A stretch of 64,000 nucleotides of DNA, taken from positions 62,001-126,000 of the forward strand of contig NZ_JALBUS010000003.1 of the NCBI RefSeq assembly GCF_033971885.1, read 5' to 3'. Shown here in pieces: positions 8,363-16,779 of this stretch. This DNA is from Absicoccus intestinalis. Lineage in GTDB: Bacteria > Bacillota_I > Bacilli_A > Erysipelotrichales > Erysipelotrichaceae. Each line of letters begins with the position of its first letter. Position 1 is the first letter of the stretch. Position numbers and translations under genes: made by a program. A model generated the notes under the pieces. That model saw only the letters and a program-made list of their open reading frames with translations. It did not search any database and had not been told where the DNA came from.

Positions 8363-9217
8363 ATGTTACGTAAAGTAGAAAAACAAGTACAAGGATATCG
8401 CACACAAGATGGTGCTGGGGTACAGCTTGTCCGTGTATTAGGTAATGAAACGGTGGATGCGTACGATCCCTTCTTAATGTTGGATGCATTTGATTCCACT
8501 GATCCAAATGATTATATCAAAGGATTTCCCATGCATCCTCACCGTGGTATCGAAACTTTCACCTTTCTTTCAAAAGGATGTATCCTTCATGAAGATCATC
8601 TTGGTACAAAGGCTTCTATACATGATGGAGAAGCTCAATGGCTTACAGCTGGATCCGGTGCCTTTCATTCTGAAATGCCACAACCATCTGAACGTTTGTT
8701 AGGTTTGCAACTTTGGTTGAATCTTCCTGCAAAGGATAAATTAACAGCTAAGCCCTATTATCATGGCGTCATCCAACGCGAGATACAAGAATTTGATTTG
8801 GGATATGGAAAATTACGGTTACTTGCAGGAAAATATAAAGATCATAAAGGTATACAAGGAAGATATCTTCCTTTGGATTTCTATGATATTTTACTTGAAC
8901 CGAATCAATCTTTTGCATTTGATGTGCCAGGCTCCAATAAATCAGCTATGGTTTTCACTTTAGAAGGCAATGCCATTGTTAGTGGAACACCCATTGCTGC
9001 CAAAACAGCTGCAAAACTGGGTGCAGGTGATACCGTTTCCATTCAATCTTACGAAGATCCTATTGAAATTATTTTCATGTGCTCTAATCGATTAAAAGAG
9101 CCTGTAGCTTGGTATGGCCCTATTGTAATGAATACACAACATGAGTTGTATGAAGCTTTCAATGAATTAAATACCGGCAATTTTATTAAAGAAGTTGCCA
9201 CTTATGAAAATAAGTAA
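8363..9217 (+). CDS. Pirin family protein
   Basis: This 284-residue bicupin of the pirin family has its metal-binding motif in the N-terminal cupin: HPHRGIETFT, then the downstream histidine/glutamate segment AGSGAFHSEMP. Bacterial pirins such as E. coli YhhW have quercetinase activity, while others modulate enzymes; the substrate here is unknown. The C-terminal pirin domain is present (residues about 170-275). A nitroreductase gene follows after 22 bases, so the two are probably cotranscribed, which hints at a redox or xenobiotic-stress role. Confidence 0.88.
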   Translation: MLRKVEKQVQGYRTQDGAGVQLVRVLGNETVDAYDPFLMLDAFDSTDPNDYIKGFPMHPHRGIETFTFLSKGCILHEDHLGTKASIHDGEAQWLTAGSGAFHSEMPQPSERLLGLQLWLNLPAKDKLTAKPYYHGVIQREIQEFDLGYGKLRLLAGKYKDHKGIQGRYLPLDFYDILLEPNQSFAFDVPGSNKSAMVFTLEGNAIVSGTPIAAKTAAKLGAGDTVSIQSYEDPIEIIFMCSNRLKEPVAWYGPIVMNTQHELYEAFNELNTGNFIKEVATYENK

Positions 9218-9239
9218 TGAGCTAGAAGGAGAAAAAACA

Positions 9240-9737
9240 ATGAATGCCATTTTTCAACGAACCAGTATTCGACAATTTCAAAATAAGCCAGTAGAAGAAG
9301 AAAAAATTGAAAAAATCTTACGAGCCGCCATGGCAGCTCCATCAGCTGGAAATCAACAACCATGGGAATTTTATGTGATTACCAATCCAAAAACGATTCA
9401 AGAAGTATCTCAATGTAGTGCCTATGCAGGATGTGCTGCACAAGCACCCGTTGTCCTTGTTCCATGTTTACGAACCAATGGATTGATATTCCCACAAATG
9501 GGTGAAATCGATATGGCAATTGCAACGGAAAACATCCTTTTAGAAATTACTGAATTAGGTCTTGGAGGTGTTTGGCTTGGCATTGCGCCATTGGCAGATC
9601 GAATCAAAAAGGTAGATTCGATCCTTGATTTAAAAGATAACTTGCATGCTTTTGCATTGATTCCAATTGGCTATCCAGCACAACAGCATCCGCAACAAGA
9701 TCGTTTTGATATCGATCGAATCCATTTTATTCGATAA
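9240..9737 (+). CDS. Nitroreductase family protein (FMN-dependent)
   Basis: This 165-residue protein belongs to the small nitroreductase family. It opens with the typical RTSIRQFQNKPV segment and the FMN-binding AAPSAGNQQPW motif, and carries the GLGGVWLG and IPIGYP blocks near the end. Such enzymes reduce nitro compounds, quinones or flavins with NAD(P)H; the true substrate cannot be deduced. I chose the ATG at 9240, with AGAAGGAG nine bases upstream, over an in-frame ATG inside the pirin gene. It is the second gene of the pirin operon. Confidence 0.88.
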   Translation: MNAIFQRTSIRQFQNKPVEEEKIEKILRAAMAAPSAGNQQPWEFYVITNPKTIQEVSQCSAYAGCAAQAPVVLVPCLRTNGLIFPQMGEIDMAIATENILLEITELGLGGVWLGIAPLADRIKKVDSILDLKDNLHAFALIPIGYPAQQHPQQDRFDIDRIHFIR

Positions 9738-9738
9738 A

Positions 9739-9767
9739 CTGAAATTTTTATTATTTTAATATATAAT
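9739..9767 (+). promoter_or_regulatory. Putative promoter abutting the hydrolase start codon
   Basis: CTGAAA (9739-9744) and a perfect TATAAT (9762-9767) are separated by 17 bases. The ATG at 9775 is seven bases after the -10 and has no ribosome binding site, which suggests a leaderless transcript. Confidence 0.5.
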
Positions 9768-9774
9768 AAATCCT

Positions 9775-10527
9775 ATGAAAAACAAAAAAAGAATATTGAA
9801 ACGAATTTTTGTAGTGTGTATTGTATTTGTTATTCTTGAATCCATTTTTTACATCCAAGATGGATATTCGATGGATTCCACAGCAAAAAGTGCATTGCAT
9901 TCAACAGCAGCTGTCATCGTAAAAGAAGAACGATCCGCGACTCTTTTTCAGCCAAATAAGAGAACGAATACTGGTCTTATTTTTTATCCAGGTGGCAAAG
10001 TAGAATACCAAGCATACGCACCATTGATGCAAGATTTTGCCAAAAAAGGCATTTATTGTGTATTGGTAAAGATGCCGTTGAATTTAGCTGTATTTGATGT
10101 CAATGCTGCCGATTCCTATATACAAACAACAAAAAATATCTCGAATTGGTATATTGGTGGACATTCTCTGGGTGGTGCCATGGCAGCTAAATATGCAGAC
10201 CAACATCCAAAGAATCTGAAAGGGCTCTTGTTATTAGGTGCCTATAGTACCCAAGATTTGACGGATACAAATTTATCTTGTTTAGCAATTTATGGTAGCC
10301 ATGATCATATCATGAATCATGGTCATTGGCACAAATATCGTCATGATCTTCCTGAAAATACTGTTGTAAAAATCATTAAAGGTGGAAATCACTCACAATT
10401 TGGATCCTATGGTTTACAAAATAAAGATGGTTTACAAAATAAAGACGGAAAAGCTACCATATCACCAGCAAAACAACAACACGAAACTGTCGAAGAAGCA
10501 ATAAAACTCATGCATATCGCAAATTAA
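9775..10527 (+). CDS. Membrane-anchored alpha/beta hydrolase
   Basis: This 250-residue protein has an N-terminal lysine-rich segment and one membrane helix (about residues 10-27), then an alpha/beta hydrolase domain. The nucleophile elbow is GGHSLGG, the acid is probably in YGSHDH, and the catalytic histidine in GGNHSQFG. The topology suggests a domain outside the membrane. Esterase or carboxypeptidase-like activity is likely, but the substrate is unknown. A short repeat (LQNKDG twice) sits after the histidine. It has its own terminator, and the ATG lies directly behind a promoter without a ribosome binding site. Confidence 0.82.
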   Translation: MKNKKRILKRIFVVCIVFVILESIFYIQDGYSMDSTAKSALHSTAAVIVKEERSATLFQPNKRTNTGLIFYPGGKVEYQAYAPLMQDFAKKGIYCVLVKMPLNLAVFDVNAADSYIQTTKNISNWYIGGHSLGGAMAAKYADQHPKNLKGLLLLGAYSTQDLTDTNLSCLAIYGSHDHIMNHGHWHKYRHDLPENTVVKIIKGGNHSQFGSYGLQNKDGLQNKDGKATISPAKQQHETVEEAIKLMHIAN

Positions 10528-10530
10528 ATG

Positions 10531-10557
10531 AAGAAGCATTGAATTGCTTCTTTTTTT
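10531..10557 (+). terminator. Terminator after the alpha/beta hydrolase gene
   Basis: AAGAAGCA pairs with TGCTTCTT around a six-base loop and runs into a series of T residues. The 209 bases that follow (10558-10766) show no convincing gene. Confidence 0.8.
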
Positions 10558-10766
10558 CAATTTTTATAGAAATCTATTTTGTTACATAATATATATTATG
10601 CGAAGTATCAGGTTCAAAAATTGATCCTATTACTAAATGTTTGCAGGGCCTTTCTATTCCTTCTGAGAATTGACTGTGAAATCTATTTCTGCGAAAATAG
10701 AATAAGTATTTTTACTCTTGCAACTTTGGTTGCGATATCAGTGGATATAAAGGTGGATAAGAAGAC

Positions 10767-10997
10767 ATGAAAAAAGAAGAACAGTATTGTGCAGAATTAA
10801 ACGGAAGATTGTTGAAAAGAGTAAGCGTAATCACTGGTGTTATGGCAGGAGCCATGGCAGATGGATATCTCCGCCTCGTAAGTGGCGATGAAGGTAATCT
10901 ACTTGTGCATAGTGTATTGTTCCTGCTCGTTACGGTTGTAGTAGCTGGAACAATATATGGTATCGTAAGTTTGAATAGACGTTTATCTTGTAATTGA
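10767..10997 (+). CDS. Small membrane protein of unknown function
   Basis: This 76-residue protein begins with a short charged segment and contains two hydrophobic stretches, about residues 18-38 (rich in Gly, Ala and Met) and 45-67 (LLVTVVVAGTIYGIV). It is predicted to be a small double-spanning membrane protein. A weak purine-rich ribosome binding site precedes the ATG. I do not recognise a family. Codon use and hydrophobic pattern look protein-like, but there is no operon partner to support it. Confidence 0.5.
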   Translation: MKKEEQYCAELNGRLLKRVSVITGVMAGAMADGYLRLVSGDEGNLLVHSVLFLLVTVVVAGTIYGIVSLNRRLSCN

Positions 10998-11135
10998 AAC
11001 TGAATTCACTATTTTTTTATTATGCGATCTTATGATCCAATCCCCTTTTTTGTTTCCAAGCAACAAAGTGGTCAAGACTCTTTCATACAGGGACATTGGT
11101 CACTATTTCATTTGTTGATTTCTCAACTGATACTC

Positions 11136-11714
11136 TCAATTTAATTCACTAGATTTTTTCTTTTCGTGAAGAATACGGATGACCATAAGGACATTGGATA
11201 CGGCCAATATGATAAATGCCATGAATGGATGAATCAAGATGGAAAGAAATGCCAACCCAAATCCACCAAAAAGAATCAAGCGAGCCATGGGGTGCATAAC
11301 TTCATCTTTTTGAGCAGTAGGGTTATTCTTGACAATCGAGGCATCTAAAAATTGAAAACTAAATGTCCACAGAAAAACGATGCCAACATATAGAAATGCA
11401 GCTAAATTAGAATTTGGATATCGGCCAAAAACACCGGTTCCAAATGGCACTAAGGTAAGTAAAAACAGCCAAATGCCATTGATCAAATATGTATCGGTCG
11501 TTAGGACATCCGCTTTCTGAAAGGCATTATGATGGGATCTCCATGCAAAATAAATCAAAAACAAGCTCACTGTATAGGCGAAAAAAATCGGTACTAATTC
11601 AAGTAGATTTGTCATAGACAAACCAACATCTGGTACTTTCATTTCTAATACCATGATAGTTGCTGCAATCGCAATGATGGCATCGGTAAAAGCCATGACA
11701 CGGTTCTTATCCAT
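11136..11714 (-). CDS. TMEM175-like (DUF1211) potassium channel family protein
   Basis: This 192-residue membrane protein starts with the DUF1211/TMEM175 signature RVMAFTDAIIAIAATIMVLEMKVP, the F-S/T-D-A helix that forms the selectivity filter region of bacterial TMEM175 potassium channels. About six hydrophobic segments follow, the usual size for a prokaryotic subunit that assembles as a tetramer. GGAGG upstream lies within the 3' end of the AraC-type regulator gene, whose reading frame overlaps this start by eight bases. The two are probably one transcription unit, and loss of the regulator by frameshift may affect it. Confidence 0.83.
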   Translation of the reverse strand: MDKNRVMAFTDAIIAIAATIMVLEMKVPDVGLSMTNLLELVPIFFAYTVSLFLIYFAWRSHHNAFQKADVLTTDTYLINGIWLFLLTLVPFGTGVFGRYPNSNLAAFLYVGIVFLWTFSFQFLDASIVKNNPTAQKDEVMHPMARLILFGGFGLAFLSILIHPFMAFIILAVSNVLMVIRILHEKKKSSELN

Positions 11715-12737
11715 TGATCATTTCCTCCTTATCGACATTGTGTTCGTTACGATATTCCGTCACGCTCTTTCCAGTCCAGACCGTAAAGGCTCGTAGAAAC
11801 GAATTGAGCTCTGCATAGCCTAATAAATAGGCCATGTCATTGGTTGTCATGTCGGTATTCGAAATGTAGTGAATGGCTAAAATCTCTCGAGTGTTGTTCA
11901 ACTGTTTCCGGAAGGTTGTATTTTCTTCGGCCAGTTTGCGTTGTAATGAACGCTTCGATAAGCCAAGTTTTTCTGCTACATCCTCAATGGTCCCCTCTCC
12001 TCCTGGAAGTAATTCTGTCAGAGCACTTCGTACCCTTGCACTGATGGAATCATCCATATCCAGATCAGAAAGTCTCTTTGTCAGTTCTGGTTCAAAATAG
12101 CTCCACATCGCATCGTTGCATCGTTAAAAGAGATAAAAGGTTCTTGAAGATCTTTTATTGAAAATGTGATGGCATTCACTTTAGCTGCTTGTGGTTCTCT
12201 ACCTGCAAAAGATGAAAATGCATGGTCATTTGGTAGAACACACATCTGGATCTGTATAGGATCAATATCTTCATGTGTTGCTTTTCGAATCATACCAATC
12301 AAGAAAGAAAATTCCGACTGTACAAGGAAACATGGTAATTCGAGAGATTCATCACCCGGAATAAATTGTACCGTTTCTTCGTCCTCATTCTTTATCACAA
12401 GAAAGCGCATAGGGCCAATCAATTTCTTATAGCGTTCCAATCGATTGATGCACATTTCCCTATTTTTACTGCACCAAGAAGCAAAAATCGGTGGTGAAAA
12501 CGATTCAATCTGATTTGTCGTTGCCATTTTCACTGGCAACGCTGGATCATCAGACACTTGCGAAACAGCATTTAAAAATCGATAGTATTCTTCTTGCATG
12601 GTGACCGTTTTATGCTTGAAGATATCCTCTGGCAGTTGAACTTTTCGCAAAACAGCTCTTGGATCAAGACCAAAATATTTTAGAAGATCTTCATATCTCC
12701 CATCAATAATAAAATGATTCATATCATAATACCTCAT
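11707..12737 (-). pseudogene. AraC-type regulator split by an 8-bp tandem duplication
   Basis: Two adjacent frames together make one AraC-family regulator. The upstream part (12737 to about 12120, some 207 residues) is an Arabinose_bd-like N-terminal domain. The downstream part (12108-11707, 133 residues) is an AraC HTH domain with an IEDVAEKLGLSKRSLQRKL helix and a second one containing MAYLLGYAELNSFLRAF. The frame breaks where the 8-mer GCATCGTT occurs twice in tandem (12110-12117, 12118-12125). Removing one copy restores a continuous protein of about 340 residues, the normal family length. The downstream fragment has its own ATG at 12108 and might be made alone. It lies upstream of a TMEM175-like gene. 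Confidence 0.82.
12110..12125 (-). repeat. Perfect tandem duplication, 2 x 8 bp, inside the AraC-type gene
   Basis: GCATCGTT is repeated head to tail exactly where the reading frame of the regulator shifts. One copy fits the frame; two put it out by two bases. Confidence 0.9.
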
Positions 12738-12794
12738 TTTTCCTTATTATATATCGCAGAAAATACCCTTTTGAATATCATTACATGCCATATT

Positions 12795-13523
12795 CTATTT
12801 CATTTCTGGATGTACATAGCGAAACCGGTTTTCCGTTTTTCTACCATATTGGATAGCTTGCACATGACAACGATTGATACAACCAGAACATTTCGTACAA
12901 TGCGATGCTCTCCATGTTGGTTTTCCATCCACAAGACGGATGATGCCATCAGGACAATTCCTTTCACATTTGCCACAATGAATGCATGCATCATTCACAT
13001 GAAACGCTTTTGTTCCACGAATAGCATCATAATACACGGGCTGCATCATTTTTGAAGTGAAACCACTTCCTGGATCATTCTGTTTTTCCTGTTCGATCGT
13101 CTTTTTTAATACACTAAGTTTCTGTTCTGCTTTTCTTAACTTCTTTTGATTTTCTTCTGGTGATGCTAAATCATAATAAAATACCATATCATCTGGCATC
13201 GCAAGAGAAAACAAAGCATTGAGTTGAATATCACGTTTTGATAACTCCTCTTTTAGATAAGCACCCGCATGCCCAGTATTACCACCACAAACAATGACGG
13301 AAAAAACATATCCTTGTCCCGTTAACTTTAGATGTTGAACAAAGTGAAGTACCACATGACTTAACGTGAAACAATAAACAGGAAAAATAAATCCGACACG
13401 CTCTCCTTTTTCTAAATGATACAAATGGTCTCCTTTTGCCATATTGACAAGCTTTTCGCCAGGATGTAAAAGGGTCCTTGCGACATGTAATGAATTTCCT
13501 GTTCCCGAAAAAGAAAATAGCAC
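12795..13523 (-). CDS. EFR1 family flavodoxin/ferredoxin fusion protein
   Basis: This 242-residue protein joins an N-terminal flavodoxin-like domain (FSFSGTGNS FMN loop at residues 3-11) to a C-terminal bacterial ferredoxin domain with two 4Fe-4S motifs, CIHCGKCERNC and CTKCSGCINRC. This layout is that of EFR1-family proteins in anaerobic Firmicutes, presumably cytoplasmic electron carriers; partners are unknown. I start it at the GTG at 13523, where the flavodoxin fold begins and GGGAGG lies nine bases upstream; an earlier in-frame ATG at 13583 lacks such support. Remnants of another EFR1 gene lie at 15915-16631. Confidence 0.85.
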   Translation of the reverse strand: MLFSFSGTGNSLHVARTLLHPGEKLVNMAKGDHLYHLEKGERVGFIFPVYCFTLSHVVLHFVQHLKLTGQGYVFSVIVCGGNTGHAGAYLKEELSKRDIQLNALFSLAMPDDMVFYYDLASPEENQKKLRKAEQKLSVLKKTIEQEKQNDPGSGFTSKMMQPVYYDAIRGTKAFHVNDACIHCGKCERNCPDGIIRLVDGKPTWRASHCTKCSGCINRCHVQAIQYGRKTENRFRYVHPEMK

Positions 13524-13634
13524 GTTTCTATTCCTCCCATTAAAGAGCCGACCTTTTTTATATACTAGCGAATGTCTCAGCAATATTGTACCTTTTTGAT
13601 TCCTCGTTTTCTTTTCTTATTATAGCTTTTTTAT

Positions 13635-14419
13635 TTACTTGTTGGCACTGCCACGAAGCTGCATATCGTATACATTATTCATCAACATCTTCTTTGGCAT
13701 CATTGGTGAAAGTGGCATGAAGATCTTTTGTGCACCAACTAGACTAGCAGTCACATTCAATTCGCCTTTTTCCATGCCTTCATAACCCGCTTTGGCTTTG
13801 GCGACTGGCATCGGACTTGTGGCTTTGGCAAATAAAGCTGTATCGCCTAAACCGCCCTCATTTGCAAATCCAGTTGACATTCAATGTTGTTACGGTGACA
13901 CCCGTATCTTTCAATTCACGCCATAACGCATTGGAAAAGCTGGTCATGTAAGCTTTTGTCGCATAATAGACAGCCTGTAATGGTCCAGGCATCACGGCTG
14001 CGGTTGAGCTGACATTCAAAACCTTGCCACTCCCTCGTTGGATCATATCTTTAAGGAATAACTTCAAGATACGAGTTGGTGTTTAGACATTGACCGCGAT
14101 CATGGACAGATCCTGATCCATGGTGCGTTCTCTAGCAAAATCACCCTGACCACCAAAACCCGCATTATTGATGATGACATCCGGAAGCCAATCCTTTTTC
14201 TGGCAGGTATCATAAATGATCTGTGCTGCTTCGGGTTTGGATAGATCTGTCGCAATCGTGTGGATCTCTACATGATATTTGGCTGCCGCTTCTTTGGCTT
14301 GTGCATCCAATTTGGCTTCGACCGACAAGGATCATGTCTCCCCCTTTTTGTCCGTGAATATTTACAAAGCAAGTTCCAAGTCCGCCATACGATCCGGTAA
14401 TCAATGCTACATTTTTCAT
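13635..14419 (-). pseudogene. Decayed short-chain dehydrogenase/reductase
   Basis: Pieces in different frames line up as one SDR of roughly 260 residues. The start at 14419 gives the Rossmann motif TGSYGGLG; a frameshift near 14330 leads to the INNAGFGG segment; a TAA at 14085-14083 interrupts the frame after AVNV; the next piece carries the catalytic NVSSTAAVMPG serine and YYATK motif; another lesion near 13870 removes the usual PGP stretch before the C-terminal part. With at least three lesions the gene should be inactive. SDR enzymes of this subgroup reduce small carbonyl compounds. Confidence 0.85.
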
Positions 14420-14709
14420 TTGTGTTCTGCTTTATGAGAGGAAAGAAATCATACATTTCTTTCCTGTCCTCTTTACAGGGATAAGAATACAAAAGAAAGG
14501 ACCACAAATGAACATCATAAGATTCCATCTTTCCATCACTTTGTGCCATTCTATATGCAATACATTTGTCCTGCTAATCCACAAATGATTTATCTCTATC
14601 TTATTGTCCGTTTCCATTCTTTGCATTTTTTAAAAATATTTATTATTTTATAAGCATTTATTTATCTTCATTTTAAGTTTATCCGGTAACTTATGCATGA
14701 GGTGATGAT
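14420..14709. other. Intergenic stretch of 290 bases
   Basis: This A/T-rich spacer separates the SDR remnant from the divergent acyltransferase. Short frames on the minus strand lack ribosome binding sites and protein-like composition. It presumably holds the promoters for both flanking units, but no element was clear enough to call. Confidence 0.4.
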
Positions 14710-15729
14710 GTGAATAACTGGTCTATTTTCAGTAAATATCGGAATCAGATCTTTGGATTGGCAAGTTTAAGTATTATCGTTTACCATTTGACCAAAGATA
14801 TTGAAACATATCACATCCATGGAACATGGGCTACATTCAGTTCAGTCTATCAAACATGGATTGGTGCCTGCGGTGTAGATTGGTTTCTATTTTTATCCGG
14901 TATGGGTTTGTTTTTTTCATTACATAAAAATCCAAATATTATTTCTTTTTTCAAACGACGCATTCATCGTTTATTGATTCCTTATATTTTAATTGGAATC
15001 ACATATTGGATACTTTATGACCTTGTTTTGAACCATAGTTCTTTATTGGCATTTATGAGTGATGTTTGTTTTGTGATCGTTGCTTATTGTATGTATCCAC
15101 TCCTATTTTCTCTGTGCAATGGAAAACATGAATCTCGTAAACTATGGATTGGCTTCGGTTTGATATTGAGTAGTATCTACGTATTGTCTCAATATAACTA
15201 CTACATGTATTATCATACACATGTTTTCTTTACCCGTTTTATGATTTTTTACATTGGTTGTATATGTGCTCATAAAATCTATCAAAAAGAATCCATTTGT
15301 ACATTTGATTCATTATTGTTTACCCTGGGCATACCATTAAAGATCTTATATGAAACTTTGCCGTTAGTGTATTCCCCGATCCTTTATCGATTTGTTGAAT
15401 GTTTCTGGGCACTATCATTATTATATTTGATCATTTATTTTATGGAACATTTAAAAACAAGTCAATTTTTTGAATTTTGTGGGAAATGGTCACTCGAAAT
15501 CTATATGTTGCATATTTCGTATCGCTCGCTATTTAAGATATTGATTTATGATCAAACCCAAATTCCTTTTGTAGGAGTCTATGCTTTGGTCATCGCATGT
15601 ACTTTTCTTTCTATTCCTATTTATAACGAGATACAAACGCAATTATTTCACATATATCGTAAAGGAAAAATGTATCTTTCCAACTATTTGCGATATATAC
15701 AAAAACTCTTAAATCCAATTTCATACTAG
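14710..15729 (+). CDS. Acyltransferase 3 family integral membrane protein
   Basis: This 339-residue, strongly hydrophobic protein has about ten membrane segments and the acyltransferase 3 (OafA/YrhL-like) layout: an early SIIVYHL histidine segment, then a FLFLSGMGLFFS segment followed by the basic block FFKRRIHRLLIPY. The family transfers acyl groups, often acetyl, to extracellular glycans or peptidoglycan. The catalytic histidine-containing motif appears as VYHLTKD. The start is a GTG preceded by GAGGTG; no ATG fits as well. It is flanked by decayed genes and may be a survivor of an acquired surface-glycan locus. Confidence 0.75.
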   Translation: MNNWSIFSKYRNQIFGLASLSIIVYHLTKDIETYHIHGTWATFSSVYQTWIGACGVDWFLFLSGMGLFFSLHKNPNIISFFKRRIHRLLIPYILIGITYWILYDLVLNHSSLLAFMSDVCFVIVAYCMYPLLFSLCNGKHESRKLWIGFGLILSSIYVLSQYNYYMYYHTHVFFTRFMIFYIGCICAHKIYQKESICTFDSLLFTLGIPLKILYETLPLVYSPILYRFVECFWALSLLYLIIYFMEHLKTSQFFEFCGKWSLEIYMLHISYRSLFKILIYDQTQIPFVGVYALVIACTFLSIPIYNEIQTQLFHIYRKGKMYLSNYLRYIQKLLNPISY

Positions 15730-15764
15730 GCTGTACACATTAAAATCGTATGTAATGAAAACAT

Positions 15765-15905
15765 TCATCCGATATTCATTGTCTGGGTCTTTTCATAAAC
15801 AGCAGGCACATAGACGATCGGACTTTTCTCATAGTTTTTGCCTTTAAAAGTGATTGGATAGGTAACCTTTCCCCAATGACCATTGCGGATGGAAGAGGCA
15901 TTTTC
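15765..15905 (-). pseudogene. Unrecognised C-terminal coding remnant
   Basis: About 46 open codons ending at a TGA (15767-15765) read as a folded-protein tail with NGHWGKVTYP and SPIVYVP, unlike the preceding ferredoxin remnant. There is no start codon and no upstream part, so this looks like the end of a deleted gene left beside the EFR1 remnant. I do not recognise the family. Confidence 0.4.
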
Positions 15906-15914
15906 TTGGATCGA

Positions 15915-16631
15915 TCATTGCTTCTGTTTATTGGCTTCTACCAGATCGCACAATGAAACATTTTCATTGCGATATCGCGCCGTTGGATTCGGTTGTTCAT
16001 ATCCAAGAACAGGATTCATTTGGATGGCAAGTTTGGACACGCATGAATACAAGCTTGACAATTTTCTGGGGTACGCACGGCAGATGATTTTCAAGATGAA
16101 TACAACCAACCGGACATAACGATGTACAAATACCACAACCAATACCATCCTCGGTAAAGCGAAGTCTGCTCAAATGGTTTCAGACTGATTTGCGACATTG
16201 TTCAAATAATTTTGATGTACCTGTCGATTGGAATCCGCCACAACTTCATGATCATTTCGCTTTGTTTGAATGTCTTTACGAATATTCTCAAATTGAACAT
16301 CCACATGTTTATCCATGGATGTCTGTTGAACCCTTTCAAAAGCTGGTAAAAAATTATCCATTATCAAGATCGTATGAATATAGTTCACTTGTTTATGCAC
16401 TTGTTCAAATCCTTTTGTGCCAATTCCACCGCATTGGAATGACGATTTCCATATGTTAAAACTCAATATATATCGTTTGCATCAAACGTTGCTCTCTGCA
16501 TAATATCTTTGACCATTTTTGGCATTTCATGCCCATATATCGGACTCACTCCTCTTTAAAATAAAGATCTGAATGCATCATTTGTGGAATACTATACGAG
16601 TTTTTATCCAATTCTGTTGCTGAAAATTCAT
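15915..16631 (-). pseudogene. Decayed EFR1 family flavodoxin/ferredoxin gene
   Basis: Fragments in several frames match the order of an EFR1 protein: a start with GGGAGG near 16631, a FSAT remnant of the FMN loop, a middle part (16466-16170) containing VNYIHTILIMDNFLPAFE and a DVQFENIRKDI helix, and a C-terminal part (16148-15915) with the remnants of a cysteine-rich ferredoxin segment and the tail RYRNENVSL. Stops and frameshifts interrupt every part, so no functional product is expected. Alignment to an intact homologue would fix the exact lesions. Confidence 0.72.
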
Positions 16632-16779
16632 GATGACCTCCCACAATCATATGTATCCTACCGGTCCAATTCTTCTTTATACAATATTAGATCTGCATAC
16701 GAGTATTCATTTTTTGTATTGCATAAAAAAAGCCGATATTACTCGACATTTGATCCTATTTTAATTTTTTGTCAAACGG

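Noticed and set aside
10579..10770. Short frame before the small membrane protein
   Set aside because: No ribosome binding site, unusual composition, and it overlaps the more convincing downstream start.
14432..14626. Minus-strand frames upstream of the SDR remnant
   Set aside because: Low-complexity, without start signals or similarity to any known pattern.
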